64,000 nt of DNA from Methylocella tundrae (GCF_901905185.1 NZ_CABFMQ020000073.1:37205-101204); one strand, 5' to 3'. Counted from the first letter of the stretch, positions 44,468-54,356 are shown. Program-made: numbers and translations. The notes: generated by a model not told the origin, from the letters alone.

Positions 44468-45997
44468 ATGACCGAGGGTTGTTTCGACCGGCCTTTCGAA
44501 GAAGCGTCCGAGGCTTCACCGACAACGCTCGCGCTGGCGACGACCCGCTCCATTGAACTCGCCGCTGTTCCGACCCGGCGCGAGCACGACCTTCTTGGCG
44601 AAGCCGAGATCCCGGCCGATGTCTATTGGGGCATTCATACGCTGCGAGCTGTCGAAAACTTTCCCATCACAGGCGTGCCTGTCGGGCATTTTCCTGAACT
44701 TGTGCGCGCCCTGGCGCTCGTCAAACAGGCGGCGGCGCGCGCCAACCGGCGTCTTGGCCATTTGGCTTCTGGCAAGGCGGAGGCGATCGACCGGGCCTGC
44801 GGCCTCATCATCAAGGACAAACGCTTTCTCGATCAATTCGTCGTCGACGCCGTGCAAGGGGGAGCCGGCACGTCGACGAATATGAACGCGAACGAGGTCA
44901 TCGCCAATGTCGCTCTCGAACTGATCGGCCGGCCGCGCGGAGACTATGGCTCGCTTCATCCTATCGACGACGTCAACATGGCCCAGTCCACCAATGACGC
45001 CTATCCCAGCGCGTTGCGGCTTGCGGTGATCTTCGCCACCGAATCACTCGTCCACGCGCTGCAGGATCTCGCCTTCGCGTTCAAGGCCAAGGCTGTCGAA
45101 TTCGGCGACGTGCTGAAGATTGGCCGCACCCAGTTGCAGGACGCCGTGCCGATGACGCTCGGCCAGGAATTCGACGCCTTTCACGTGACGATCAAGGAGG
45201 ACGTCGATCGTCTGCAGGAGGCCGCCGCGCTGTTTCGCGAGATCAATCTCGGCGCGACGGCGATCGGCACAGGCATCAATACCGATCCGCGCTATGCCTC
45301 GCTGGCCGTCGCCGAGCTGGCGCGCCTGTCCGGCCAGCGCCTGACCCTCGCCGCCAATCTCATTGAAGCGACGTCGGACATGGGCGCTTTCGTTCTGTTC
45401 TCCGGCGTTCTGAAACGCATCGCGGTGAAGCTGTCGAAGATCTGCAACGATCTGCGCCTTCTATCATCCGGCCCGCGCGCGGGATTCGGTGAAATCCGCC
45501 TGCCGGCGGTGCAGGCCGGTTCGTCCATCATGCCGGGCAAGGTCAATCCGGTCATCCCGGAGGTCGTCAGCCAGGTGGCTTACCTCGTCATTGGTCATGA
45601 CCTGACCGTGACGATGTGCGCGGAAGGCGGCCAGCTTCAGCTCAACGCCTTCGAGCCGACCATTGGCTATGCGATCCTGACCTCATTGCGAATGTTGACG
45701 GCTGCGATCGAAACCTTGGATCAGCGCTGCGTCGTCGGCATCGAGGCCGATCGCGAACGCTGCCTCGAATTGGTCGAGAACAGCATCGGACTTGTCACCG
45801 CCCTCGGGCCGATGCTCGGCTATGAGACGTGTTCACACATTGCGCGGCGGGCGCTGCGCGAGGGGCGCAAGGTCGCCGACATTGTTCTCGAAGAAGGCTT
45901 GATGACCGAGGCCCAGCTTGGCGATTTGCTGGGCGTCGAAAATATGACGCAACCCTCGCCGCGCAAAGCCTCGCCCGTGTTCGAGCCGAAGCATTGA
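44468..45997 (+). CDS. aspA: Aspartate ammonia-lyase
   Basis: The enzyme converts L-aspartate to fumarate and ammonia in the cytoplasm. From ATG 44468, behind GGAGA, the protein has 509 residues, with an N-terminal extension of about 35 before the usual start (REHDLLGEAEIPADVYWGIH). Characteristic features are GGAGTSTNMNANEV, NMAQSTNDAYPSA and the fumarase/aspartase signature GSSIMPGKVNPVIPE. Upstream in-frame residues from 44324 are not family-like. The end is convergent with the flavoprotein at 46002, only four bases apart. The length and TSTNMNANEV favour aspartase over fumarase. Confidence 0.93.
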   Translation: MTEGCFDRPFEEASEASPTTLALATTRSIELAAVPTRREHDLLGEAEIPADVYWGIHTLRAVENFPITGVPVGHFPELVRALALVKQAAARANRRLGHLASGKAEAIDRACGLIIKDKRFLDQFVVDAVQGGAGTSTNMNANEVIANVALELIGRPRGDYGSLHPIDDVNMAQSTNDAYPSALRLAVIFATESLVHALQDLAFAFKAKAVEFGDVLKIGRTQLQDAVPMTLGQEFDAFHVTIKEDVDRLQEAAALFREINLGATAIGTGINTDPRYASLAVAELARLSGQRLTLAANLIEATSDMGAFVLFSGVLKRIAVKLSKICNDLRLLSSGPRAGFGEIRLPAVQAGSSIMPGKVNPVIPEVVSQVAYLVIGHDLTVTMCAEGGQLQLNAFEPTIGYAILTSLRMLTAAIETLDQRCVVGIEADRERCLELVENSIGLVTALGPMLGYETCSHIARRALREGRKVADIVLEEGLMTEAQLGDLLGVENMTQPSPRKASPVFEPKH

Positions 45998-46001
45998 AAA
46001 C

Positions 46002-47273
46002 TCACGCCGCGGCGGCAGCGGCCGCGATGAGCGACTTGAGCGGAACGGAGTCGTCGGCGAGGTCCTTCGCGCTCACCTTTGCCCGATCGGCGATCAGCCT
46101 TTTCGAGGCCATGAATTCGGCGGGGCGGTTGATCGCGTCGGCGGCGATCACGCGGCCATCCTTCAGATAGAACGCAATGAAGGACGAACCTTCCGTCGAG
46201 CCGCGGATGGCGAGTTCGTCATAGCCTTCCGAGATGCCGGCCATTTGCAGCTTGAGGTCATACTGATCGGACCAGAACCACGGCGCCGTCGCGGCCGGAG
46301 CCGGCTTGCCGGCGATGACCGCCGCGACCGTTCGCGCCTGCTCGAGCGCGTTCGGCACTGATTCGAGCCGCATCTTGCGCTGCAGAAATCCATGCCGCGC
46401 ATGGACGGCGCAATCGCCGATTGCAAAAATATCCGGATCGCTGGTGCGCGAGACGTCGTCGACGAGAATGCCGCCGTCGATGACAAGTCCCGCCTCCTCT
46501 GCAAGCTCCGTGTTGGGAACGAGGCCGATGCCGACGAGAACGAAATCCGCCGCGACCGAGAGCCCGTCGCCGCATTGCACGGCGCCGACGTTCTCGCCGT
46601 CCGGCCCCGGCGTAAATCCGCTGACGGCGACGCCGGTGCGGATCTCGACGCCTGCGGCCCGGTGAAAGCGTTCGTAAAACGCCGAGACCTCCGGCGCCGT
46701 CACGCGCGCCAGCACGCGCGGCGCTCCCTCGAGCACAGTGACTCTAAGACCGCGCTTGATGGCGACGGCCGCGAACTCGAGGCCGACATAGCCGCCGCCG
46801 ACGATGACGAGGCGGCGGCCAGGCTGCAGCTGAGGCTGCAAAAGCTCTACGTCGGCGATCGTGCGCAGATAGAAGATGTTGCGCAGTTTCGCGCCGGGAA
46901 CGCTCAGCTCGCGCGCCCGGCCGCCCGCGGCGATGACCAGCTTGTCATAGGCGACGCTTTCGCCGCTTTCGAGCCGCAGCCGTCGCGCCTCCCGGTCGAT
47001 GCCGGCGACGCGCTCGCCGAGGCGTAATTCGACGCCTGCTTTCTCATATGCGACCGGCGCCTTGTAGATCAGCGCGTCGGCGCCGATCTCGCCGGCGAGA
47101 TAGGCCTTGGAGAGCGGCGGCCGCATATAGGGCAGATGCTTCTCCTCTCCGAATAAAATGATGCGGCCCTTATGGCCGTTTTGGCGGAGTAGCGTGGCGG
47201 CTTCCGCGCCAGCCTGCCCGCCGCCAATGATGGCGACGGTCGATCCCGCGTCGATGTCGGTGGCTTGTGACAC
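46002..47273 (-). CDS. FAD/NAD-dependent ferredoxin/rubredoxin reductase
   Basis: The 423-residue flavoprotein passes electrons from NAD(P)H to a small iron-sulfur protein. The FAD-binding GxGxxG lies at the N-terminus (VAIIGGGQAGAEAA), followed by LPYMRPPLSKAYLAGE. The second, NAD-binding nucleotide fold is LVIVGGGYVGLEFAA. The late FAD motif is DIFAIGDCAVH and the C-terminal reductase domain ends in a run of alanines. It resembles putidaredoxin/rhodocoxin reductases. No ferredoxin gene is next to it, so its partner is elsewhere. Confidence 0.88.
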   Translation of the reverse strand: MSQATDIDAGSTVAIIGGGQAGAEAATLLRQNGHKGRIILFGEEKHLPYMRPPLSKAYLAGEIGADALIYKAPVAYEKAGVELRLGERVAGIDREARRLRLESGESVAYDKLVIAAGGRARELSVPGAKLRNIFYLRTIADVELLQPQLQPGRRLVIVGGGYVGLEFAAVAIKRGLRVTVLEGAPRVLARVTAPEVSAFYERFHRAAGVEIRTGVAVSGFTPGPDGENVGAVQCGDGLSVAADFVLVGIGLVPNTELAEEAGLVIDGGILVDDVSRTSDPDIFAIGDCAVHARHGFLQRKMRLESVPNALEQARTVAAVIAGKPAPAATAPWFWSDQYDLKLQMAGISEGYDELAIRGSTEGSSFIAFYLKDGRVIAADAINRPAEFMASKRLIADRAKVSAKDLADDSVPLKSLIAAAAAAA

Positions 47274-47777
47274 GATGGTCTACTCTTTCCTGAAGCAGTC
47301 CTGCGCAGCTTTCGAAAACGCAAATGACTCAAAGAGAGCCCATGACGCAAGATCAAAGTGATCTCCGGCGCTCGCCCCGTAGCGGCGCCGTTGAGAATTT
47401 CTAAAGCATGTTTCGAGAAATGACCGCCTCTAAAAAAGCACATCAACCATTGGGTTACAGAAAAGAAAGCATCATCGCTCCAATTTGAAACGATCGAGCG
47501 AGAGCAGCGTCTTTGGGTTCTATAGGGGGCTGCGATTTTTCAAACGGAGTCTTCACCGTTGCAGGGCCGCTTTTCGCCGGCAAAGCCGGATCAGCGCTCC
47601 AAACTCGGGCAAGGTTGCTTGGCCATATTTATGACATGGAACGAAATATCGCGTCTGAAGTTGGATGGATCAACAGGCCGCACGATAAGGCGGCAAGATT
47701 CTTGCCGCGTTAAAACCCTAGTTTGGTCAAAGTGATGGATCAAAGGTTAATGATCGGGCGATCAAGAAGCAGTGATC
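47274..47777. other. Intergenic stretch of about 500 bp, no supported gene
   Basis: A frame at 47513-47713 has no ribosome site or recognisable family. The stretch carries the divergent promoters of the reductase and the small protein at 47778; I see no clear operators. Confidence 0.5.
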
Positions 47778-48002
47778 ATGAATAAGATGTTGAAACAGGG
47801 CAGCTTTTTGAGCCAGGGCCCAGCCACCTATCAAAGCCGCTTCGAAATGCCGGAAATGGACTTTTCCGGCGCGGGCCCCATGTGCGCGCAATTCGGCAGC
47901 CGTTTGCGCAGGGTGTTCGAGCTTCCCTGCCCTGAAAGCCAGCCGGATCGGTTTCAGATTCTTTTGAACCAGATCGAGGAAAAGCTGGGTTCAAAGCTCT
48001 GA
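47778..48002 (+). CDS. Small NepR-like protein
   Basis: The 74-residue protein (MNKMLKQGSFLSQ) ends with FGSRLRRVFELPCPESQPDR and then FQILLNQIEEKL. This resembles the core of NepR anti-sigma factors: LRxVY, a proline-containing turn, then DRFxxLLxQLE. NepR binds the EcfG sigma factor and is released by PhyR during general stress. PhyR and EcfG genes normally sit beside nepR; none is nearby, so this would be an orphan. The ribosome site is weak, and GTG 47772 or ATG 47787 could also be starts. If not NepR-like, it is an unknown lineage-specific protein. Confidence 0.5.
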   Translation: MNKMLKQGSFLSQGPATYQSRFEMPEMDFSGAGPMCAQFGSRLRRVFELPCPESQPDRFQILLNQIEEKLGSKL

Positions 48003-48065
48003 TCGCGCGGCCGGCGGGAGACTCGATTCCCCCCGGCAAGAATGTTTCGACGCTTGCATTTCAGG

Positions 48066-48098
48066 AAAAAAGCCGCCCGATCGGGTGGCCTTTTTCGT
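48066..48098. terminator. Bidirectional terminator between nepR-like gene and efp
   Basis: GCCGCCC, loop GATC and GGGTGGC form a stem with one G-T pair. It has A-runs in front and TTTTTCGTTTT behind, so it serves both convergent genes. Confidence 0.85.
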
Positions 48099-48125
48099 TT
48101 TATCCGCATCGTCGGCCGCCCCTTC

Positions 48126-48695
48126 TCAGTCCTTGGCGCGCTCGACGTAGGAGCCGTCCTCGGTCTGCACGACAATGCGCGTGCCAGGGGAAATATGCGG
48201 CGGCACCATCGCCCGAGCGCCATTCGAGAGCTTTGCCGGCTTATAGGACGAGGACGCCGTCTGGCCCTTCATCGCCGGCTCGGTCTCGACGACTTCGAGC
48301 GTAACGCGCGCCGGCAGCTGGATGGCGACGGCGACCCCGTTGAACATCGAGAGGACGCAATTCATTCCTTCCTGCAGATAGATCGCCTGATCGCCGATCA
48401 CCGCGGGCGGAACGATGACCTGGTCAAAATTCTCCCCGTTCATAAAGGTATAGCCGTCGGCGTCCTGATAAAGGTAACTGAAATTGGAATCTTCGACATA
48501 GGCGCGCTCGACCTGCTCGGTCGTCTTGTAGCGGTCCGTCGTCTTGACGCCGTCGGAGAGGCGGCGCATGTCGATCTGCGTCGTCGGCGTGCCCTTGCCG
48601 GGGTGAAAGCTTTCAGCGGTCAGGACGACATAGAGCTGACCGTCGTCTCTCTCGATAATATTGCCTTTGCGAATCGAACTGGCGATGACTTTCAC
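48126..48695 (-). CDS. efp: Translation elongation factor P
   Basis: EF-P relieves ribosomes stalled at polyproline stretches. The 189-residue protein has the three-domain length of the family. The modification loop is SFHPGKGTP with the acceptor lysine at residue 34. The C-terminal domain contains YVERAKD at its end. The neighbouring divergent genes epmA and epmB supply (R)-beta-lysine to Lys34, so this copy is expected to be beta-lysylated. It reads toward the shared terminator at 48066-48098. Confidence 0.96.
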   Translation of the reverse strand: MKVIASSIRKGNIIERDDGQLYVVLTAESFHPGKGTPTTQIDMRRLSDGVKTTDRYKTTEQVERAYVEDSNFSYLYQDADGYTFMNGENFDQVIVPPAVIGDQAIYLQEGMNCVLSMFNGVAVAIQLPARVTLEVVETEPAMKGQTASSSYKPAKLSNGARAMVPPHISPGTRIVVQTEDGSYVERAKD

Positions 48696-48920
48696 TGGTT
48701 TTCCTTTATACGATCAAACGATGCGAACGCCGGCCTTCGCCGCCTGGGCGTCCGGGTTCTCGAAACTGGAGCCGGATGCGATGGCCTTGCAGGTTTGCTT
48801 CAGTGCAACCATGGACGGAGCCATTCGCGGGCGAACTGAAGAAAACTTGGGTCGGCGATGCGCGTCCGCGCTTGCGCCTATCGCTAGCCATGTTCCGCCG
48901 CGCTTTTCAAGCGAAATAGC

Positions 48921-49976
48921 ATGGTGAGCGCGCGATCGCCCTGGTGGCGGCCGGATATCCATGCGGACCGGCGCCCCTTCCTCAAGGCGCGCGTGAGGAT
49001 GCTCGCTGGCCTGCGGGCGTTTTTCGGCGCGCAATCTTTCGTCGAGGTCGACACCGCCATTTTACAGATCTCGCCGGGCAACGAAGCCCATATCAGCGCA
49101 TTCGCCACTCAAATGCAGGATGGGGCGGGAAGGGCGTCGCCTCTCTATCTGCATTCGTCGCCGGAGTTCGCCGCCAAAAAGCTGCTGGCGGCCGGCGAGG
49201 AGCGTATATTTACCGTCGCCCACGTGTTCAGAAATCGCGAGCGGGATAGGCTCCACCATCCCGAATTCACGCTCCTCGAATGGTATAGGGCGCACGCGCC
49301 CTATCAGCGGCTTATCGAGGACTGCGCCGGGATTCTCGCCGCGACAGCCAAGGCGGCGGGCGCGGATTTATTGACCTATGGGAGCGCGATCGCCGATCCG
49401 TTCGAGGAATTGGAGCTCTTGAGCGTGACGGAGGCCTTCGATCGCTACGCCGGGATTGATCTGCTGGCGACGATCGACGGATTGACCCCAAACCGCGAGG
49501 CGCTCGCGGCAAACGCGCAAAAATGCGGCGTCCGGGTCGTGCGAGACGACAGCTGGTCGGACATTTTCAGCAAGCTGCTTTCCGTCAAAATAGAGCCTCA
49601 TCTCGGACACGGTCGTGCGACAATCCTCATGGATTATCCGGCCAGCGAGGCTGCCTTGGCGAATTTACAAGAGGATCAGCGGCTTGCTGAGCGCTTTGAA
49701 CTTTATGCTTGCGGCGTTGAGCTCGCCAATGGGTTCGGCGAATTGACGGACGCCGACGAGCAGCGGCGCCGCTTTCAGGCGGAGATGGCGGAGCGCCAGC
49801 GCATTTATGGCGAGAGCTATCCGATCGACGAGGATTTCCTCGCCGCCTTGGCTGTGATGCCGCCGGCAAGCGGCATCGCGCTCGGCTTCGACCGGCTCGT
49901 CATGCTTGCGACCGGCGCGCCCCACATCGAGCAGGTGATCTGGACGCCGGTCGCCGAAGGCGTTTGGGCGAAATGA
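48921..49976 (+). CDS. epmA: EF-P (R)-beta-lysine ligase
   Basis: The 351-residue class II lysyl-tRNA-synthetase paralogue lacks the anticodon-binding domain, the defining feature of EpmA/GenX. It activates (R)-beta-lysine and attaches it to EF-P Lys34. Class II motifs are visible as VFRNRERDRLHHPEFTLLEW (motif 2) and GIALGFDRLVMLATG (motif 3). It is divergent from efp with about 225 bases between. It overlaps epmB by four bases (ATGA), so the modification pathway is one operon. Confidence 0.95.
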   Translation: MVSARSPWWRPDIHADRRPFLKARVRMLAGLRAFFGAQSFVEVDTAILQISPGNEAHISAFATQMQDGAGRASPLYLHSSPEFAAKKLLAAGEERIFTVAHVFRNRERDRLHHPEFTLLEWYRAHAPYQRLIEDCAGILAATAKAAGADLLTYGSAIADPFEELELLSVTEAFDRYAGIDLLATIDGLTPNREALAANAQKCGVRVVRDDSWSDIFSKLLSVKIEPHLGHGRATILMDYPASEAALANLQEDQRLAERFELYACGVELANGFGELTDADEQRRRFQAEMAERQRIYGESYPIDEDFLAALAVMPPASGIALGFDRLVMLATGAPHIEQVIWTPVAEGVWAK

Positions 49977-51082
49977 GCCCGTCGCCTCCGACGCTTCGCA
50001 GCGCCGCCGACCTCATCAGCGCCGGCCTCGCGCCGGAGGCGCGCCGGGCGGAGCTTGAGAGCATCGCCAGGTCCTACGCCATCGGCGTGACGCCGGCGGT
50101 CGCGGAACTGATCGACCCGAAGGATGCGCGCGATCCCATCGCACGCCAATTCATTCCCGATCTCGCCGAACTCTTTCCGCGCCCCGAGGAACTCAGCGAT
50201 CCGATCGGCGATAGCGCCTTCAGCCCGGTTGAAGGCGTCGTTCATCGCTATCCCGACCGTGTGCTTTTGAAGCTATTGCATATTTGTCCGGTCTATTGCC
50301 GCTTCTGCTTCCGTCGCGAGGTCGTCGGACCAGGTAGCCCCACGCATCTTGCGCCGAAAGCCCTCGACGCGGCGCTTGCCTATGTGGCCGCGCAGCCGCG
50401 CATCTGGGAGGTGATTCTGACAGGAGGCGATCCGCTCACCTTGTCGCCGCGACGCCTCGCCGACGTCATGAAGCGCCTTGAGGCCATTGAACACGTCAGG
50501 ATCGTACGCCTGCACACGCGTGTGCCCTGCGTCGATCCTGACGCCGTCAGCGCGGATCTGATCGCAGCCCTGCGGCAATCCGCCAAAACGGTATATGTCG
50601 CCTTGCACGCCAACCATCCGCGCGAATTGACGCCATCGGCCCGCGCGGCCTGCGCGCGCCTCATCGACGCTGGCGTTCCGATGCTGAGCCAGAGCGTGCT
50701 GCTCGCAGGAGTGAACGACGACGTCGAGACCCTGAGCGCTTTGATGCGTGGATTTGTCGAGACGCGCGTCAAGCCCTATTATCTGCACCAGCTGGATCTC
50801 GCGCCCGGAACGGCGCATTTTCGCGTCGAAATCGAAAAGGGCCGCGAGTTGATGCGCCAGTTGCGCGGCCGCCTTTCCGGCCTATGCCAGCCAGCCTACG
50901 TTCTCGACCTGCCCGGAGGTCACGGCAAATCGCCGATCGGCCCCAATTACGTCGATGAAACCAGCGCCAAGCCGGCCTATAAGATCAGTGATTACAAGGG
51001 CCGAGCGCATGTTTATCCGCCGGGTTCCGCGAGCCCTGACGCCAGCGTAGCCGCAGAGAGCGCTTGCGATCGCGTGCGGTGA
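49973..51082 (+). CDS. epmB: EF-P lysine 2,3-aminomutase (radical SAM)
   Basis: The 369-residue radical-SAM, PLP-dependent KamA-family enzyme makes (R)-beta-lysine for EF-P modification. The cluster motif is CPVYCRFCFRREVVG, followed by EVILTGGDPLTLSPRRLADV. The C-terminal part contains PAYVLDLPGGHGKSPIGPNY, with the lysine and metal region of the family. Translation starts within the stop of epmA. The length is slightly above the E. coli enzyme because of a C-terminal tail. Confidence 0.94.
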   Translation: MSPSPPTLRSAADLISAGLAPEARRAELESIARSYAIGVTPAVAELIDPKDARDPIARQFIPDLAELFPRPEELSDPIGDSAFSPVEGVVHRYPDRVLLKLLHICPVYCRFCFRREVVGPGSPTHLAPKALDAALAYVAAQPRIWEVILTGGDPLTLSPRRLADVMKRLEAIEHVRIVRLHTRVPCVDPDAVSADLIAALRQSAKTVYVALHANHPRELTPSARAACARLIDAGVPMLSQSVLLAGVNDDVETLSALMRGFVETRVKPYYLHQLDLAPGTAHFRVEIEKGRELMRQLRGRLSGLCQPAYVLDLPGGHGKSPIGPNYVDETSAKPAYKISDYKGRAHVYPPGSASPDASVAAESACDRVR

Positions 51083-51148
51083 TCTCATTTGGCGCATTTG
51101 CGTTGCGGCCCGCGCGGCGCGGGTCCCTGTTTTTGAAAGGAAGCATTA

Positions 51149-53650
51149 TTGAAATATCTCGCTTGCGTTCTCGGCATCATGACGTTGCTGGCGATGACTC
51201 CAACGCGAGCGCAGACGCAAGCTCCGCCGCCCGCGACGCCTGCCCCGGCCAAGGCGGCGCCAGCCCAGCCCGCGGCGACGGCCGCTCCGGCGCCGGATCT
51301 CGCGCGCCTCGCCGACACGCTCGACAAGGCGAACGCCGCCCTCAATAATATCTCGACCGGCCTCGAGCGCCACAATCAGAGCGATAGCGACCTTGCCGGC
51401 GCTCGCCAGCAGATCGGCCCGATCGCGGATTCCGTCAACACCGTCACCGAGCGCATCACGCCACGCATCGCCGAGATCAAGGCGAGGCTGGACCAGCTCG
51501 GCGCGCCGCCCGACGACAAATCGCCGCCTGAAAATCCAGCCGTCACCGAGGAGCGAACTGCGCAGCAGCAAAGCTTCAGCAACGCTGACGAACTCTTGAA
51601 GCGCGCCAAGCTGCTCTCCGTTCGCGCAGAGCAGATGAAAACCGACATCTCGGCCAGACGGCGCGCCTTGTTCACGAGATCCCTGTTTCAGCGATCAACC
51701 AGCATCGCCAACGCCAAACTCTGGACCGACGTCTGGCGCGAGGCGCCCGGAAATATCGAAGACATCGGCTCATTGTTCAGCGATTGGGCGTCAAGGATCA
51801 GCGCCCGCTTCGACGGCTGGAGGCTGGCGGCGTTCTGGCTTGGTCTTGCCGCCGTCTTTCTCGCCTACATTCCGCTCGCCGTGCTCGCCAAACGCGTTCT
51901 CGCGCGCAGCAGCGCCGTCGAAAAGCCGGGCCGTCTGCTCAAAATTCTCGGCGCCTGGTGGATCGCCCTGGTCATCGCCGTTCCGCCCGTCGCGCTGACC
52001 TACATCGTCGTTTTCGGGCTCGACGCCGCTGACCTCACCACCTTGCGCCTGCAAGCGGTCTTCGAGGCGATCGGCAGCGGCGTTCTTCGCATCGCGGTCG
52101 CCGCCGGCATCGCCCGCGGTCTGTTTGCGCCGACGCGGCCGAACTGGCGCGTGCCTCCGATCGGCGACAGCGCGGCGGCGCTTCTCGTCGGCGTCGCGAC
52201 TGCCGTCGCCTCGATCGTTTCGGCGACGCGCCTTTGTGAAGCTTTCAACGACGCCGTGGACGGCTCGCTTTCATTTTCGGTCGCGACGCGCGGCCTTGGC
52301 GCGCTGATGGCGGCGATCGCCCTCGCTGTGGGGCTTTGGCGCGTCGGCGCCGATGCGACCGATGTCGACTGCTTCGGCCCCGCGCTCACGAGACGCTGGA
52401 ACTGGTTCGGCATTTTGCGCGCCGCCGCCATGGTCGCCGCGTTCGTCGTCGCAATCGGCGTCTTTGTCGGCTACCCGACTTTCGCAAGTTTCTTCCTCGA
52501 CCAGGCGCTCTGGACCACTGCCGTCGTCTCCCTTTACTTTATGGCGAGCATATTGGTCGAAGAGGCGATCGCGACCGGGTTCAAACCGGCGGCGAAATTC
52601 GGGCATTGGCTGATCAACCGCATAGGGCTTCAGCGCGATTCGCTGGAACTGGTCGGCATCCTGCTCTCGGGCGTCCTGCGGCTCACCCTGTTGATCGTCG
52701 CGGTCATAGCGGTGCTGGCGCCGTGGGGCTTGCAATCGACCGACGTCCCCTTTGATCTTCGCTCCGCGTTCTTCGGCTTCAAGATCGGCGATGTCGTCAT
52801 TTCTCCGGCCTCGATCGTCATTGCAGCAGTCATATTCGGACTCGTCTCGGCGGCGATCCGGGGCTTGCAGGGCTGGCTCGAGTCATCCCTGCTCCCGCAC
52901 ACCACGCTAGACTCCGGACTGCGCAATTCGATCACGACAAGCCTTGGCTACGTCGGATTTATTCTCGCCGCGGGTCTGTCGCTCGGCTATCTCGGCCTTA
53001 GCTTCGAAAAACTCGCCATTGTCGCCGGCGCCCTTTCGGTCGGCATCGGCTTCGGGCTGCAGTCGATCGTCAATAATTTCGTCTCGGGGCTGATCCTGCT
53101 CTGGGAGCGCGCCGTGCGCGTCGGCGATTGGATTATCGTCGGCGGAGACCAGGGTTTTGTCCGCCGCATCAATGTGCGCTCGACCGAGATCGAAACTGTC
53201 GACCGCGCGCAGGTGATCATTCCGAATTCGAGCCTCATCACCGGCGTCGTGAAGAATCTCGTCCGCAATGACAGAAGCGGACGGATCGTCATCGCCGTGA
53301 CCGTCAACGGCGCCGCTGATCCCGAAAAAGTACGGGAGGTTCTCTTCGCCGCGGCCAGGGGCAATGACCGCGTATTAAAAATTCCCGCGCCGCAAATATT
53401 CTTTACCGGCATGTCCGGATCGACCCTCAGCTTCGAACTCGCAGCCTTTGTCGCCGACGTCGAAATCATGACGCGCGTACGCAGCGATCTCCATTTCGAA
53501 ATATTCAAACAGTTCAAGGAGCATAAGTTTTTCGACGGACCGCCGGTCGATCCTCAAAAGATCCAGATCGTCGGCGCGGAGAAACTCGGATTTCAGGCGC
53601 CGGGAAGAAGCGCACAGGATCAGCCTGGCGCGAGCGCGGCGGTCAGCTGA
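51149..53650 (+). CDS. DUF3772/MscS-type mechanosensitive ion channel
   Basis: The 833-residue protein starts at TTG 51149 behind AAAGGAAG. It has a signal peptide ending near ARAQ/TRAQ, a proline/alanine-rich segment, and a long periplasmic coiled-coil DUF3772 domain (about residues 50-210). About ten membrane helices follow, then the MscS pore and vestibule (LAIVAGALSVGIGFGLQSIV, NNFVSGLILLWERAVRVGDW; then VIIPNSSLITGVVKN). Such large channels release solutes under osmotic downshock in the inner membrane. It stands alone. The C-terminal tail is alanine- and glutamine-rich. Confidence 0.92.
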   Translation: MKYLACVLGIMTLLAMTPTRAQTQAPPPATPAPAKAAPAQPAATAAPAPDLARLADTLDKANAALNNISTGLERHNQSDSDLAGARQQIGPIADSVNTVTERITPRIAEIKARLDQLGAPPDDKSPPENPAVTEERTAQQQSFSNADELLKRAKLLSVRAEQMKTDISARRRALFTRSLFQRSTSIANAKLWTDVWREAPGNIEDIGSLFSDWASRISARFDGWRLAAFWLGLAAVFLAYIPLAVLAKRVLARSSAVEKPGRLLKILGAWWIALVIAVPPVALTYIVVFGLDAADLTTLRLQAVFEAIGSGVLRIAVAAGIARGLFAPTRPNWRVPPIGDSAAALLVGVATAVASIVSATRLCEAFNDAVDGSLSFSVATRGLGALMAAIALAVGLWRVGADATDVDCFGPALTRRWNWFGILRAAAMVAAFVVAIGVFVGYPTFASFFLDQALWTTAVVSLYFMASILVEEAIATGFKPAAKFGHWLINRIGLQRDSLELVGILLSGVLRLTLLIVAVIAVLAPWGLQSTDVPFDLRSAFFGFKIGDVVISPASIVIAAVIFGLVSAAIRGLQGWLESSLLPHTTLDSGLRNSITTSLGYVGFILAAGLSLGYLGLSFEKLAIVAGALSVGIGFGLQSIVNNFVSGLILLWERAVRVGDWIIVGGDQGFVRRINVRSTEIETVDRAQVIIPNSSLITGVVKNLVRNDRSGRIVIAVTVNGAADPEKVREVLFAAARGNDRVLKIPAPQIFFTGMSGSTLSFELAAFVADVEIMTRVRSDLHFEIFKQFKEHKFFDGPPVDPQKIQIVGAEKLGFQAPGRSAQDQPGASAAVS

Positions 53651-53654
53651 GATT

Positions 53655-54356
53655 TTATCCTGCGCCGGAGGCGGCCTCATCGGCCATCCGCGCCGCGGCC
53701 GCCGCCGCCGCAAGATGGCCGGTCTTGACGAACAGCGTGCATCCGCCCGCCGAAAACAGGCGCTGCACGCGCCCGCCGGGATCGCGGATCCAGGTCCCCG
53801 CCGGATAGTCCCCCTCAGCGTCAGCGCAGGCGCCAGCGAGAACGACCATCTCTTCGCCGCCGGGGTGGATAGCCCGGTTAAGGGTCGCGCCTTGATCAAG
53901 CCGGACAAGGAAGGTCGTGACCCCGGCAAAATGATGCAGCGGTTGAATCGCAAAGCCTTCCGGCGCTTTGCGCCATTCGCCGGACGCCGTGTCGATTTCG
54001 ACGTGATCGTGATCGTCCTTGTCGAATTGCCAGAGCTTGACGAAAAGCGTGCAGCCTTGCGCGCTGAATGGGGCATGGGAGGAGCCGATCGGGTCTCGAA
54101 TATAGGCGCCGGCCGCGTGGAGCCCATTGTCATCCTCGAACGCGCCGTCGATGACGTAAACTTCTTCGCCGCCGCCATGGGTATGACCGGGAAAGTCGGT
54201 TTCCGGCGCAAAGCGCACGAAGCTCGTCGCCCGGGCGACTTCCCCGCCGATCCGGTCGAGCATCAGCCGCTCCACGCCCTTCTGCGGCGAGGGCGTCCAT
54301 TGCGCATCGCCACGGCGCACCACAATCCGACGCGTGAAATCAGCGTTAATTCTCAT
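53655..54356 (-). CDS. ChrR-like double-cupin protein
   Basis: The 233-residue protein has two cupin halves. The first has FPGHTHGGGEEVYVIDGAFE with metal-binding HxH and E. The second has LNRAIHPGGEEMVVLAGACA with a matching H and E. It resembles the C-terminal cupin of ChrR anti-sigma proteins, but it lacks the N-terminal zinc-binding ZAS domain and no ECF sigma gene is adjacent. It is therefore likely a stand-alone enzyme or sensor rather than an anti-sigma factor. It starts at ATG 54356. Confidence 0.8.
   Translation of the reverse strand: MRINADFTRRIVVRRGDAQWTPSPQKGVERLMLDRIGGEVARATSFVRFAPETDFPGHTHGGGEEVYVIDGAFEDDNGLHAAGAYIRDPIGSSHAPFSAQGCTLFVKLWQFDKDDHDHVEIDTASGEWRKAPEGFAIQPLHHFAGVTTFLVRLDQGATLNRAIHPGGEEMVVLAGACADAEGDYPAGTWIRDPGGRVQRLFSAGGCTLFVKTGHLAAAAAAARMADEAASGAG

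Noticed and set aside
47513..47713. 66-codon frame in the intergenic region before the NepR-like gene
   Set aside because: It has no ribosome site and no recognisable sequence features.
53655..54356. ChrR anti-sigma factor
   Set aside because: The cupin halves match, but the N-terminal zinc-binding anti-sigma domain and a neighbouring ECF sigma gene are missing.
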